DNA of 64,000 bases from Acanthacorydalis orientalis (Eukaryota > Arthropoda > Insecta > Megaloptera > Corydalidae): the NCBI GenBank assembly GCA_034766995.1, contig CM068322.1, positions 6,179,589-6,243,588 on the forward strand. The letters run 5' to 3'. Below, in pieces: positions 12,556-23,424 of the stretch. The translations under genes were made by a program, and so were the position numbers. Under the pieces are notes generated by a model. The model saw nothing but the letters and a program-made list of their open reading frames with translations, was not told the DNA's origin and made no database searches. The stretch's first letter is position 1. Every line of letters starts with the position of its first letter.

Positions 12556-12719
12556 TTTTTAATTTTTAATTTAAACAACTGAATACAAAAAAACAACTTT
12601 ATGTCTCAAAAAAAAAACAATAATCAAACAATCAATAATAATAATAATAATGTTCGTCGTCACGTGGCTCTTAGTTACTCGTCAAATTATTTAATGCCCT
12701 CTGTCTCTTCCAATCCTAC
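12556..12719 (-). repeat. 5' LTR of miniature retrotransposon
   Basis: Direct repeat of 11850-12003. On the minus strand it starts with TGTAGGATTGGAAGAGACAG, so the canonical TG start of an LTR is kept. It is followed within a few tens of bases by the Gag knuckles, so the primer-binding region and most of Gag are deleted. Confidence 0.75.
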
Positions 12720-12727
12720 ATATATAC

Positions 12728-12799
<72 letters not shown>

Positions 12800-12846
12800 T
12801 TATTTATATATACATATATATATATATATATATACATATATATATT

Positions 12847-12883
<37 letters not shown>

Positions 12884-12885
12884 CA
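12718..12885. repeat. (TA)n microsatellite, about 165 bp
   Basis: Long TA array with CATATA and TTTATTTA interruptions, starting at the edge of the LTR. Confidence 0.97.
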
Positions 12886-13228
12886 TAATTTATATTCATG
12901 AAAGGAAACTAAAACAACTCTACATATTTTTTTATGTATGAGGGATTTTACTTTGATTTGTATGACAAATAGTAGACACATACAACAGCACAAAATTTCA
13001 CTTTAACATATTTTCAATCTCTAAACTTTGTTGTTTCCAGATGAAAATACTCAAATTTTTATGATTATTGTATATTATTGAGTTGTATGTTGCTAACATC
13101 TTTTACCTTAAACTACAACAAAGTATAATACGGTCAACAGTGAACCATTCAGTTATTAGTGGTGTTAACTTGTGCAGAACTTAATTATTAAAAGCTTCGT
13201 GTTTCTTATATGTGTGTGCGCGTATATA
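12886..13228. other. Non-coding AT-rich block
   Basis: Nothing recognised; no ORF, RNA gene or repeat. Confidence 0.35.
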
Positions 13229-13230
13229 TA

Positions 13231-13376
13231 GGTGATTCAATTTAGGATTCCACATGAAAGTACTAAAAGAGGGTACAGGAGATAAGGAAAGTGATGTTAT
13301 TTTTTATTTAGTATTTTAGTTCAATTCAATACTAAAATTTAATACTTTCGTGTGGAAACCTAAGTTGAATTACACT
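13231..13376. mobile_element. Short TIR MITE, about 145 bp
   Basis: The left end GGTGATTCAATTTAGGATTC and the reverse complement of the right end AGTGTAATTCAACTTAGGTT are inverted repeats. The match continues inward as CCACATGAAAGTACTAAA against CCACACGAAAGTATTAAA, about 35 bp in all. TATA lies at both borders, compatible with a TA duplication of Tc1/mariner type. No coding capacity. Confidence 0.8.
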
Positions 13377-13390
13377 ATACATATATACAT

Positions 13391-13430
<40 letters not shown>
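13391..13430. repeat. (TA)n microsatellite
   Basis: About 35 bp of TA close to the MITE right end. Confidence 0.95.
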
Positions 13431-13432
<2 letters not shown>

Positions 13433-13733
13433 GTAATGGTTTATTCAAAAAGTATAGAATACGAGGACACTACAAATCGATATAACCAAAAATGACAATA
13501 ATATATTTATATATCAATATGACTGTATGAAGAAAAAATACAAATTAATCTTTGAATATGTTTTTAAAAAATGTTAATATTTTTATAGAAAATAAACCAA
13601 ATATTATTTATTATTTTATTTTATTTATGATTTGTTTTCTTACTAAATAACGTAATCCAAACGTATTTTAAATTACAATTTATGTTATTTTAGGTGTATA
13701 ACTCCCGATATAACTAATACAACTATAATTATA

Positions 13734-13738
<5 letters not shown>

Positions 13739-13821
<83 letters not shown>
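13739..13821. repeat. Compound (CT)n-(TA)n microsatellite
   Basis: About 26 bp of CT followed by about 57 bp of TA. Confidence 0.97.
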
Positions 13822-13824
<3 letters not shown>

Positions 13825-13969
13825 AAATCACAATTACCCATTAAAAATACCATGACGTCGACTTATTTATTAGTGATGAGTTTTCTATGGTACCTAAATA
13901 CGTTTATCTCATATATAAAACATCTACGTTGCAGTCTATCTACAATAATGATTATATAAACATACTAAC

Positions 13970-14010
<41 letters not shown>
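13970..14010. repeat. (TA)n microsatellite
   Basis: TA run with one CATA interruption. Confidence 0.95.
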
Positions 14011-14076
14011 ACATTGCACTTTATCTGCGAGAATGATTATATAGATATAAATGAAAAAAAAATATATTTATTGTTT

Positions 14077-14173
14077 CATTCGGTTACATGTACATGCTTA
14101 TAATTGACAAGTTAGCGAGAGCAGCGAGCCCGAGGGTTGGTGAGTACAGCAAGCAGGAGGCGAAGCCTCCTAG
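14077..14173 (+). mobile_element. Helitron 3' terminus (plus strand)
   Basis: Ends in a perfect hairpin, GGAGGC-GAA-GCCTCC (14156-14170), followed by CTAG overlapping its last C, and then T. This is the textbook Helitron 3' end with insertion before T. The upstream part has AGCGAG-type iterations and aligns with the minus-strand copy at 11558-11660. No helicase or Rep sequence is attached, so it is a truncated or non-autonomous copy. Confidence 0.75.
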
Positions 14174-15941
14174 TTTCAAATGAAATTACGACTAAATTGA
14201 TCAAACAAATAATTTCGTACGTTATTAGTTTTTCTTCGTTATTATAGTATAGTGAAAAATAGTTTCTTAAACTAATCACAAAGTAATAAAGCTGTAATTA
14301 AATTAACTTCTTCACATGTACTTTCTCAGTTTATGTGCTCGTTGATATATAGGTAAAATGTAATTTAAAAGGAAAATAATTTGTTAATAATTTTCTATCT
14401 TCTACTTTTATCATACATTTTTAATACCGTTTTAAAAAATAAGTATATTACTTCGCTAACTTTTTTTAACATTAAATAAAAATTGAAAGTATATTTTTTT
14501 CTATTTAAATTTAATCTCAATTATTTTTCATTCGGTTGGAAAAGACCTTTATAAATAAGATCAACCATAAGTTATTCCTATATAGTGATAATTGGATTTA
14601 AAATAAATTTAGAATATTTTGCTATATAGTACAAATAAATGCCATAAAGCTCAATAGTTTTCAACCTTAACAAGCTAAATAGGCTTTTTTATGTAAAATA
14701 TTTTATATATGTGGAATTAAATCTACATTAAAGAAAATGTTTATAAAAAAACTTATAAAATAAAATATTGACTTTTTGATGTTAGATTTAATTTCACTCT
14801 TGTACACTGTGTTTATCTTAAACAATAGTTGTCATTAAAACTTATATATGTATAAACAACAACGAACAATACTGCACGTATACATCTCAGACACTATACA
14901 TCTAATGTGACATTCATTCATTTGCATAGAAACATTGATAAAGAACACGAACCGTGGGAGGCGCACAGCTTTACAATATTCACAAGACGTGTACGAGTAC
15001 AAGGCATTCAATCAAATTATCTGCCAGATTCACATGTCTCTGTCATGAACGAAAATACACAAATATACTTATGCAGATAAGATGTGGTTCATTCCTTGAC
15101 GCTAAACGACCATACAGAATTAATGTCACGCAAACATCATCCTGCATTCGAATATTCCATCGAATGATTTACGATTTTATCAAAATACTATTACTTCCAT
15201 TTTATCATCCGTGTACGATAATAAAGTTCGGGTGTTTAGTGCGTCTGATACATTTAACTGTTTATTTGAATATCCTTTTTTTGCTTACTGTCGACGGGTT
15301 CTATTTATAGAAGTTTAATTCGTTGGTCTTGTCTTTACAGTAGTAAAAAAACATTCACAGGGAAGAAAATAAATCTTTTAAACCCAAATTCGATTTTCAT
15401 GTACTTTGTCAAATATGACAAATCCGTTCATATGCGGTATAATAATATATTAAAATCTTCACAATCTATATTTCTTTATATAAAATTGTAATTTTTGTTT
15501 TAAATCGAAAAATAAAATAAAAGTATTAAATGTAAATGTGAATGTAACATATTGATTTCAGATAAAATCTTGAATACTTTTCAATTACGACGTCGCTTTT
15601 CGTATCGAAACCACTTTCGAATAAATTGATATAATAAATCACTATAATATTCATATATCAAAAATTGAAAAAACCTTCATACGTTCTCAAACAAGTAAAA
15701 ATTTTTCAAAATAAATACAATACAAAATATATACATATAAGTAGTATTCACTAGGTTAATTAATACACATTCAAAATCTTATTTTCGTACTTTCCGAAAA
15801 TATTATATTAGTATATGATATTTGCTTCAACTCACTTGTGTAGTTTTGTACCTTCTTTTTAATCTCTGATTTATTGTTCACTGCATATATTGATACTAGC
15901 GACCGAAGACACAATTATGCATCTGTTCAATTTATTGTATT

Positions 15942-15945
<4 letters not shown>
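14174..15945. other. Non-coding block with an unexplained 118-codon ORF
   Basis: Most is AT-rich and featureless. Around 14900-15310 G+C rises and an ORF (14954-15310) stays open for 118 codons, with a hydrophobic C-terminal end (ILFLLTVDGFYL). I do not recognise it, and it has no matching frame on either side. It could be chance, an old insertion, or a conserved non-coding element. Confidence 0.3.

Positions 15946-16001
<56 letters not shown>
15946..16001. repeat. (TA)n microsatellite
   Basis: About 55 bp of uninterrupted TA. Confidence 0.97.
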
Positions 16002-16004
<3 letters not shown>

Positions 16005-17050
16005 AGTCAAAATGGATTTATTTAATGAATTTCTTTGTTTTTTAAATTATTGAAGTATTTTGCCTTGATTAGTTTCAGCTATTAAATAATCTTTTATGTC
16101 AACCAAGAACTAAAACCGGATATATTTATAAGTTTAATCAGTTCAAAAATACATGTAGTATTAGTCACTTCCCAATCAATTCGTTCATTAACATATCTTC
16201 ATTATGTAGAAAAAAATTCATCGTGATTAAAATGTCTATTTTTAAGATGAAGATACTGTTTACAAAGCATTAAAGATTTAATGTTTTTTTGTAGTTTGAA
16301 CATTTGTTATAAGTCAATTTAAAGAATAAACCAATTTAATCAACATTAAATTATTCAATTTCGTTGCATCCTTCTTTCATTTTAGTGGCTGACTGAAACC
16401 AGTTGACACTGTCAGTTTATTTTGTGTTGGATTATCGACCAGAATTTTTTTCTAAGACAATATTCTTACATATACAGAACTCAACTGAATTCAACTCTTA
16501 TTGGTGTGAACTTTTTCCATTTTTATAAATTTAGTCATATTCAATTGAAACAATTTTCCTCTTATTAGGACATATTTTCAAACTATTTTGAAAAAGCTTG
16601 TTCAACATTTTGATGGCAATCAAATTCATTATGTGTTCTTAAATCATAGATGGTTTTAAAATCTTTGTACGCCACTCAACTAATAAAATAATAAAAATTA
16701 TGTTCTTATTGGTGGACGTAATATATATATATATAAATAAATATGTATTATAATAAAAAAAATATATTAATAAAAAATGTTTTTAAGTTTTACAATGATT
16801 AAATTTTATTAATTGAAAATAATTTTTCAACATAACATTTGAAATGTATAATAAATTATTTGTAAACTTTTATGTTTTATTACCGGCTAAAATATGAATG
16901 AGCAGCTTCAATAAGTTACAATTAATAAGTAACATGCGATAAATGTGCAAAATAAGAATAAAAGTGTACTTAGAAAAAGACACATGCATTTTGATTACAG
17001 AATTCATGTTTATTCCTTGACTTTCTCTGTCTTATATATGAAATTCAGTA
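16002..17050. other. Non-coding AT-rich block
   Basis: No gene recognised. The 14-mer GTACGCCACTCAAC at 16667-16680 recurs at 29153-29166. Confidence 0.35.
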
Positions 17051-17053
17051 TAA

Positions 17054-17065
17054 TATATATATATA

Positions 17066-17097
<32 letters not shown>

Positions 17098-17106
17098 CTT
17101 ATAATT

Positions 17107-17144
<38 letters not shown>
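17054..17144. repeat. (TA)n microsatellites, two blocks
   Basis: Two TA runs separated by CTTATAATTTCGA; the phrase TATACTTATAAT recurs after the second. Confidence 0.97.
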
Positions 17145-17145
<1 letters not shown>

Positions 17146-17630
17146 TTATAATATACTTATAATTCATCGCTACGTACACAAGTAAAATTGTATGTACATC
17201 CAGCAACAAATCAGAGGCAACAATTTTATATGCAAAAAGTATGAAAACTGTTAGTAATATGCTCAAATATGTCAACCTTATGAATATCCTTACAGTACTC
17301 ACGAGATTTATATATGATGCACGATTTCGTACTTTTAGTACACGCCATCCATCTTATCTTGAAACCAAAACTCTCCGCCTCTACAAGTTCCTAGCACTAA
17401 AGTTCAACTCTCATATAACTGAAAATTCCTGAACGTTAAAGTTTCTGAATCGTTTATAAAATAACATTCGGCTACATTTAGACTTAAGATCGTGCAATTA
17501 CATTATGATTTTTTTGTCCTCTTGTTCAATGATTTATTTTCTATTATACATAAAAAAATATTCACATTTTTCCTAATGCCTTAAAATAGAATTAGATTTT
17601 ATACCCATTTATATTATAACCGAGAAACGT

Positions 17631-17632
<2 letters not shown>
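17145..17632. other. Non-coding block
   Basis: One 63-codon ORF (17241-17432) with no family resemblance. Nothing else seen. Confidence 0.35.
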
Positions 17633-17692
<60 letters not shown>

Positions 17693-17709
17693 ATATACAT
17701 ACATATATA
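17633..17709. repeat. (TA)n microsatellite abutting Tc1 end
   Basis: About 55 bp of TA plus a CATA-interrupted tail that ends at the TA before the Tc1 terminus. Confidence 0.97.
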
Positions 17710-19205
17710 CAGTGATCCAAAAATTGTTCACGAAAGTGTGAAGTTTTAAAAAAATGGGAAATTTGATGAATATAGAAAAAAAATAATTTGTTCATTCATT
17801 ATTAAATTTTATCAACAATGTAATAACAAATAAACATTCAATACAGATATTGCATCATTCGTATTACTTCTACAAATTATTTCACCGTTCTTATCGTGTG
17901 AACACTTTTTTGGATCGCGTGCAATGTTTGCTGTTTTGTGGAACCCTACAACGTACAGCCTCCTTTTACTTTTAAAACTGCTACTATTCTTCTTGGCAAA
18001 TTGCCTATTAAATTGATCAATGTGGACTCTTCAATACTTTGATATGCTTGATTGGTTCTATCCCATAATTCATCAATGGATTTTGGTACTCTCTCCCGTG
18101 GATAAATGTTTTCTTTTCAATATAACCCATAGGTGTTCTATTGAGTTAAAATCATGAGATTTCGGTGGCCAATCCATTACAACAATGTCGTTCGTTTGGA
18201 GGAAATTTTTCGTAATTTTAGCTGTATGTTTGAGGACGTTGTCTTGTATAAATAGTAAATCGGTTTGCACACACCCAAACTTTTCGGTGCTTGAAATAAA
18301 CGAATCCGTAAGGATTTCTATGTAATCCACCGCTTCCATAACCCTTTGAATTCTATACAAGTTTTCTTATTTATTTCCTTTGAAACAAACGCAAACCATC
18401 TAAAAGCTACCTTTGAACTTTAATGTTTTCATAACAATTCACTCCGTCAGCCTACGTTTTGGATTGTTCCAAGTCCATACGCGTTCATTCGAATGTATAC
18501 GATTAATTTTAGTCTCATCTAACCATCGACTTGGGTCTAATGAAAATCGTTCTAATATTTATTTTTTTTTTGTAAAATTCAATCATTTCTTCTTATAGGT
18601 ATCAGTCAATAACGAATTTTTAGCTTGTATTTAGCTTTTAAACCTAATTTTTTAGTCAATTCCCGTCTGTGCGGCATTATCCACTGTCTCTATGCAGATT
18701 AGATGATACATTTTATGTTTGATCTCTTTCAACGTCAATTTTTTTGGATATCTTTCTTTATTGACCACAACAGCGATTTTTAATTCTTTTTTGATTTTTG
18801 ATACAAATCCAATAGAAACACTGTGTAAAAAAGCTATTTAATGGACTGAAGTTCAGTTTTCAATTTCCGTTGCAATTTCGTTTCTCATATTAATGCTTTT
18901 TCGTTTTCCCCTCTAAAAGTCAGACGAATTTACTTTATTTGCCAGATTTATTCAAAATATAATTTATTACCTTGTTTCTTTATTTTTTCTCAGAAAATTT
19001 TGAGACTAGAAATATTACAAATATGTACTTGGTAAAATTTAATATTCGGCAATACTTTACTCAAAAAACTATTCACTATCTTTATTGTATTTCGAATGTG
19101 AATAATTTTCAATAACAACAAAAAACGACATAAATGCTTACATCACCAGACTACGCGATCTCAATGTAATAAATAGTGAAGTTATTCGTGAATTTTCAAA
19201 GTAAG
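17710..19205 (-). pseudogene. Dead Tc1-like (DD34E) transposase element
   Basis: The left terminus begins CAGTGATCCAAAAATTGTTC after a TA. The right end is uncertain (about 19115-19205) because the repeat has decayed. The minus strand encodes pieces of a Tc1 transposase: WLDETKINRIHS around the first catalytic Asp, then a 95-codon open piece (18073-18360) with LLFIQDNVLKHTAKITKNFL around the second Asp and DWPPKSHDFNSIEHLW, whose E (in EHLW) is the third catalytic residue, 34 residues after the Asp. Within it DFNSIEHLW replaces the usual DLNPIEHLW. Several stops and frameshifts upstream make it inactive. Confidence 0.85.
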
Positions 19206-19209
19206 CATT

Positions 19210-20290
19210 CATTTTTAGATTAAAGTGTAATTAATTTTTACATAAAATAATTTATTCATCAAAATATCCACTTTCGCATTGAACAACCCTTTTCCAGCGA
19301 GAAGATAATTTAAAAATTCGATTTTTACAAAATTGATTATTTTTATTTTCAAAAAATGTTGACACCTCCATTTTTAATTCTTCTTCATTATTAAACTGTT
19401 TACCACGTATACGATTGTCCAAAGATCAAAATAGATGATAATTTGATGGAGATATTTCTAGAGAATATAGGGCATGGGGGAGGATCTCCCACCCTAAATT
19501 CATTATTTTTGTTTTGGTCCCTACTGCAACGTGTGTGGTCGTGCATTATCTTGCAAAAATAAAACTTTTTTACGATTTACAAGTGCTGGATGTTTTTGTT
19601 TTAATGCATCGTGCACTCGTTGGAGTTGTTCGCCATAAATGATTTCCATGAGGGTTTGACCCACTCGTAGATATTCATGGTGAATAATTCCTTTTGAAGT
19701 CCACAGAGAAGAAGTTTTCGCGGTGTTAATTTTCATTTAGGACTTTATGAGACAGGATCACCTAATGAAAATCAGTGGTTTGTAATTGGAATAAATAATC
19801 CATTTTTCATCAGTCGTCAAAATTTGATCCAAAAAGTTCTCTGATTTTAGTCGTGAAATAAGAAATGTACAGATTGTAAGACGGTGTAATTTGTTATTGG
19901 GAGTTAATTCGTGTGGTACCCATTTACCTAATTTCGACCTCTTTCTTATTTTGTGTAAATGCTTCCGTATTGTTTCTTCATTTACTTTGAACAATTCTGC
20001 AAGCCGTTGACACATTAAACTGGAATTTGTTTCAATCATTGTCTCTGATTCGTCGTGTTTAAATTTGATGGTCTGTTTGATATGGTCTCGTCTGATTCAT
20101 CCCCAGTAGAAAATTTTTAAAACTATCTCTAAGCCGTTGTTGACGTAACTGTATTTTCTCTAAACGCAGTACAAATTTTTTTTGCAGTTTCTGTAATATT
20201 AGTCCCAAGCTTAAATACATAAAGCAAACACGCACGTACTACACTATTTTCACAGATATTTTTAAGGGTTAGAATTATTTTTAAATTAAA
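19210..20290 (-). pseudogene. Dead mariner (DD34D) transposase
   Basis: Minus-strand frames give a nearly whole mariner transposase in order: an N-terminal region YVFKLGTNITETAKKICTAF (paired helix-turn-helix), a second DNA-binding segment with RLAELFKVNEETIRKHLHKI, then GKWVPHELT, then the first catalytic Asp in TTDEKWIIY, the second in LFLQDNARPHT, and ILPHALYSLEISPSNYHLF around the third (the third Asp is replaced by Asn). Frameshifts separate the pieces, so it is dead. Terminal repeats could not be matched. It lies head to tail with the Tc1 element on its left. Confidence 0.85.
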
Positions 20291-20425
20291 GTGAACAGTT
20301 TGTGATTCATTTATAAACATGCTAATATTACTGATAAACAATTCTTGGAATTTTGTCCGGTAACAAGTGTAAACAATTCTTGGAATTATTGTACGTTATA
20401 ATAGTGAGAGAACTTTCTTGGTTAC

Positions 20426-20428
<3 letters not shown>

Positions 20429-20498
<70 letters not shown>

Positions 20499-20555
20499 AT
20501 GTATATATATATATATATATAAATATACATATATATATATACATATACATATACA
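20429..20555. repeat. (TA)n microsatellite, about 125 bp
   Basis: TA array with TTTGTATGTA and CATA interruptions. Confidence 0.97.
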
Positions 20556-21289
20556 TGTGTTAACCTTTTTGTTCATATGAAAGATAATAATTTGTTATAA
20601 ATTCCAAATTTCAAAAATTACATAATACAACTTATTTTAAACCAATTCTTACATAATTGACTAAGAATATCAATGAATAAACATGAATTATATGACAAAA
20701 ATATACGTTTTCCTTTTAATTAAACATGTCTTCATTCAATTTTGACATTTATGGAATTTCCTTTCTTAATTTTTATCTTATTGCGGATATTTATTGTTGT
20801 TGCAGCCGATTATCAAATTTGAAGAATGTGTACAAATATATTTTTATATATTTAAAATACTTTATCATAAAAAAAAGATTCAATCATTGGTAACTTCAAA
20901 ATATTAGTTTGTTATTAGGGTGTATTCGGTGTCCATTAGTACACATATCACGTAAAATACTTTTTTTTGTTCTTCTGGTTAATTTCTTTGGCGTTTAACA
21001 ATGTTCAGCTATATACAATTAAGAAAAATAGAATTTATAAATTAACTTTTTTATTAAGATTTTAATAATACAAATTTATTTCTAAAATATAAATAGTTTC
21101 TAAAATATAAATTGTAAAAATTCTGTTTCGTAGCTTACATAAATGACTATTAAGAATGTTTTTTAACATACAGTAATTTTATTTAATTTCTTATGTGTAG
21201 TATTGAATTTTATTTTCTCTAAAACGTAGAATACCTTTTTTAATAGCTTCTAAATCAAAAAAAAAAAACATAAATATTCTAATAAGACG
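20556..21289. other. Non-coding AT-rich block
   Basis: Nothing recognised. Confidence 0.35.
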
Positions 21290-21700
21290 AATAAAGTTAC
21301 AATTGAAAACGATCGAAAATATGAAAGTTTATTGTAAAAAAACGTCAATGCACAGAGATTACAGATTCCGTATACCTAAAAATGTACTGAATCCCTGGAC
21401 CTAATAATATTGTCTTAGAAGATTTTTAGAAAGAGTTAAGCGTTAAACTGGAAAAAATGACTACATTAAATCTATTAACAAAATAACACAGACACAAGGG
21501 AAATGAAATTTTAATTCACATAAATTTATTCTCTAAATTTACATTTGATAAATGTTTCAAACTCAAGTAAATAGCATTTCTATCTTAAAACAGGTATTTG
21601 ATGCACAATATATTCAATTTTATAAATTCTGAAGATGTACTAATATAACAAATTGGTTAACTCATCAATATCAAATTTGTTCTTACACTAATAGATTCTA
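21290..21700. repeat. AT-rich dispersed repeat, copy 3
   Basis: The part at 21540-21690 aligns with 40195-40330: AAACTCAAGTAAA, then AATCTTAAAA/AATCTTGAAA-like, then TTCTGAAGATGTACTAA against TTATGAAGACGTACTAA, then GGTTAACTCAT...CAAATTT against GGTTCATTTCAAATTT. Upstream homology is weaker. Confidence 0.55.
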
Positions 21701-21869
21701 TACCTTCTTCAAGCTCTTAAATAATTTTTTTTAGTCTGTTTTAATGAGTTTCTTATAGCTGATGAAAAATATACTTCCACATACAAAAAAGCTTACAGCA
21801 GTATACATCTATAGTAACCTAGTAATCCATTTGAAGAGGATAATTAAAGAAGTGTATTACATATATGTA

Positions 21870-22096
21870 TAACTGTGTGTTTTTTAAGCATTTTGTAAGA
21901 AAAGAAGACAACCGATAGACAATAGAAATTATTAACTGGGGACCAACGAAAGTAAACAGATCAGGAAAGAGATCAATGAACAGGTGGGATAAGGAAATTA
22001 AAATGTTCAGTGGAAAAGAGAGGCATTCAATCATACAAAATGGAAAATTATGGAAGAGCCCTTTATTCAGCAGTGGATTGACATAGGCTTCTGCTG

Positions 22097-22100
<4 letters not shown>
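21870..22100 (+). pseudogene. LINE ORF2 C-terminal tail ending in (TA)n
   Basis: Plus-strand frames read FVRKEDNR then TIEIINW, MNRWDKEIKMFSGKE, and after a one-base shift [15 protein letters not shown] and a stop at 22098. This matches the last 60-70 residues of non-LTR retrotransposon ORF2 (of the type EDNRWT...W.P......RW.DDI...G......EEAF.QQWTD). The clade (RTE or Jockey group) cannot be fixed from the tail alone. The stop codon runs straight into a (TA)n array, as expected of a LINE with a microsatellite 3' tail. Everything upstream is lost, which is typical 5' truncation. Confidence 0.7.

Positions 22101-22178
<78 letters not shown>
22099..22178. repeat. (TA)n microsatellite at LINE 3' end
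   Basis: About 80 bp of TA directly after the LINE stop codon. Confidence 0.97.
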
Positions 22179-22179
<1 letters not shown>

Positions 22180-22655
22180 GTGTATGTATGCGTGTATGTA
22201 TATTCGTACATACATATACTCATATATTCACATAAGTAAAATTATGCAAAAACCTATTTCTGCCATTTGATCGTTGCGATGAGATTGAAAACGATGTACG
22301 AATGATACGGATATTGACATAAAATCAAATTGACAGACTGACAGGACTAACTGACATATTTCGTTATATCTGCATCTCCTTTTTAAAAATTCGCATAACC
22401 AACATCTATCACATATGAATTTTGTAGATATTGTATCAACATTCGTCACATTTTTTTTTTAATTTAAAGTACAAAAAAGATAATTTGTGATTTAAAAATT
22501 CAATCCAGTTTTCATATTGCTAGAAAGCTATTTAATCGTTAATAACTAACTAACATCAGCATCTGTGTACGACAGCACGGTTTCAAGAAATACAATTAAA
22601 AAATAACAAATTTGTATATACAGGGATTTATGAATTGATAATTACTTTTGGCATA
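22180..22655. other. Non-coding block
   Basis: A 73-codon minus-strand ORF (22228-22449) has no family resemblance. Nothing else recognised. Confidence 0.35.
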
Positions 22656-22666
22656 TATACATACAT

Positions 22667-22723
<57 letters not shown>

Positions 22724-22746
22724 AGTGTCTGTGTGCGTGATCAGAT

Positions 22747-22810
<64 letters not shown>

Positions 22811-22828
22811 ATCTGATCACGCACACAG

Positions 22829-22892
<64 letters not shown>

Positions 22893-22910
22893 CTGTGTGC
22901 GTGATCAGAT

Positions 22911-22961
<51 letters not shown>
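22656..22961. repeat. Alternating inverted (TA)n/(TG)n microsatellite
   Basis: A 28-bp unique core, including GTGCGTGATCAGATACAC, appears three times: plus at about 22722-22752, inverted at about 22799-22832, plus again at about 22889-22920. Between them lie (TA)n arrays of 40-55 bp, flanked by (TG)n or (CA)n. The whole forms overlapping palindromes of about 100 bp. Confidence 0.95.
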
Positions 22962-22962
<1 letters not shown>

Positions 22963-23424
22963 TTATTATCGCACCACCATTTTGTGGATCATCAAGAATG
23001 ATCCATAGATAAACCAATGTTTCTTCAAAACTTTCCAATTTAAATAACTCAGTTCTATTTTTTTGTTAAAATTTGTAGTGTTATATCTGATATTCTTCTT
23101 AAAATTATTCATAGGTCTGTTTATTTTTTCCATGATCAACTGACTAATTCCTATTATTCATATATATGACATAAATCTTCTTCAACCCTTTTTTTTCCTT
23201 TCCTTGCCTTTTCTTTACTTTCTTTATCTCTAATTCAATTTCTAACTGTGTACCATTATATCTTTTTAAATTTGCAAGTTAAGTTGTTTTTATCCAATAT
23301 CTTCTTTTTAGATTCATATATTTTTTAACTTCTCTGTATTGTCAAAAATAACAATTATATTTGAACGTAAAGCAAACATTTCATTTTTTAACATCTGGGC
23401 ATTTACAGAAACACAATGAAATTA
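22962..23424. other. Non-coding block
   Basis: A pyrimidine-rich stretch lies at 23185-23250. No gene recognised. Confidence 0.35.

Noticed and set aside
22711..22930. Possible CRISPR-like array (repeat core with regular spacing)
   Set aside because: The spacers are (TA)n and the core alternates orientation; the genome is eukaryotic.
22596..23038. Four overlapping ORFs with Cys-Val and Tyr-Ile repeats
   Set aside because: They are readings of the TG/TA microsatellite.
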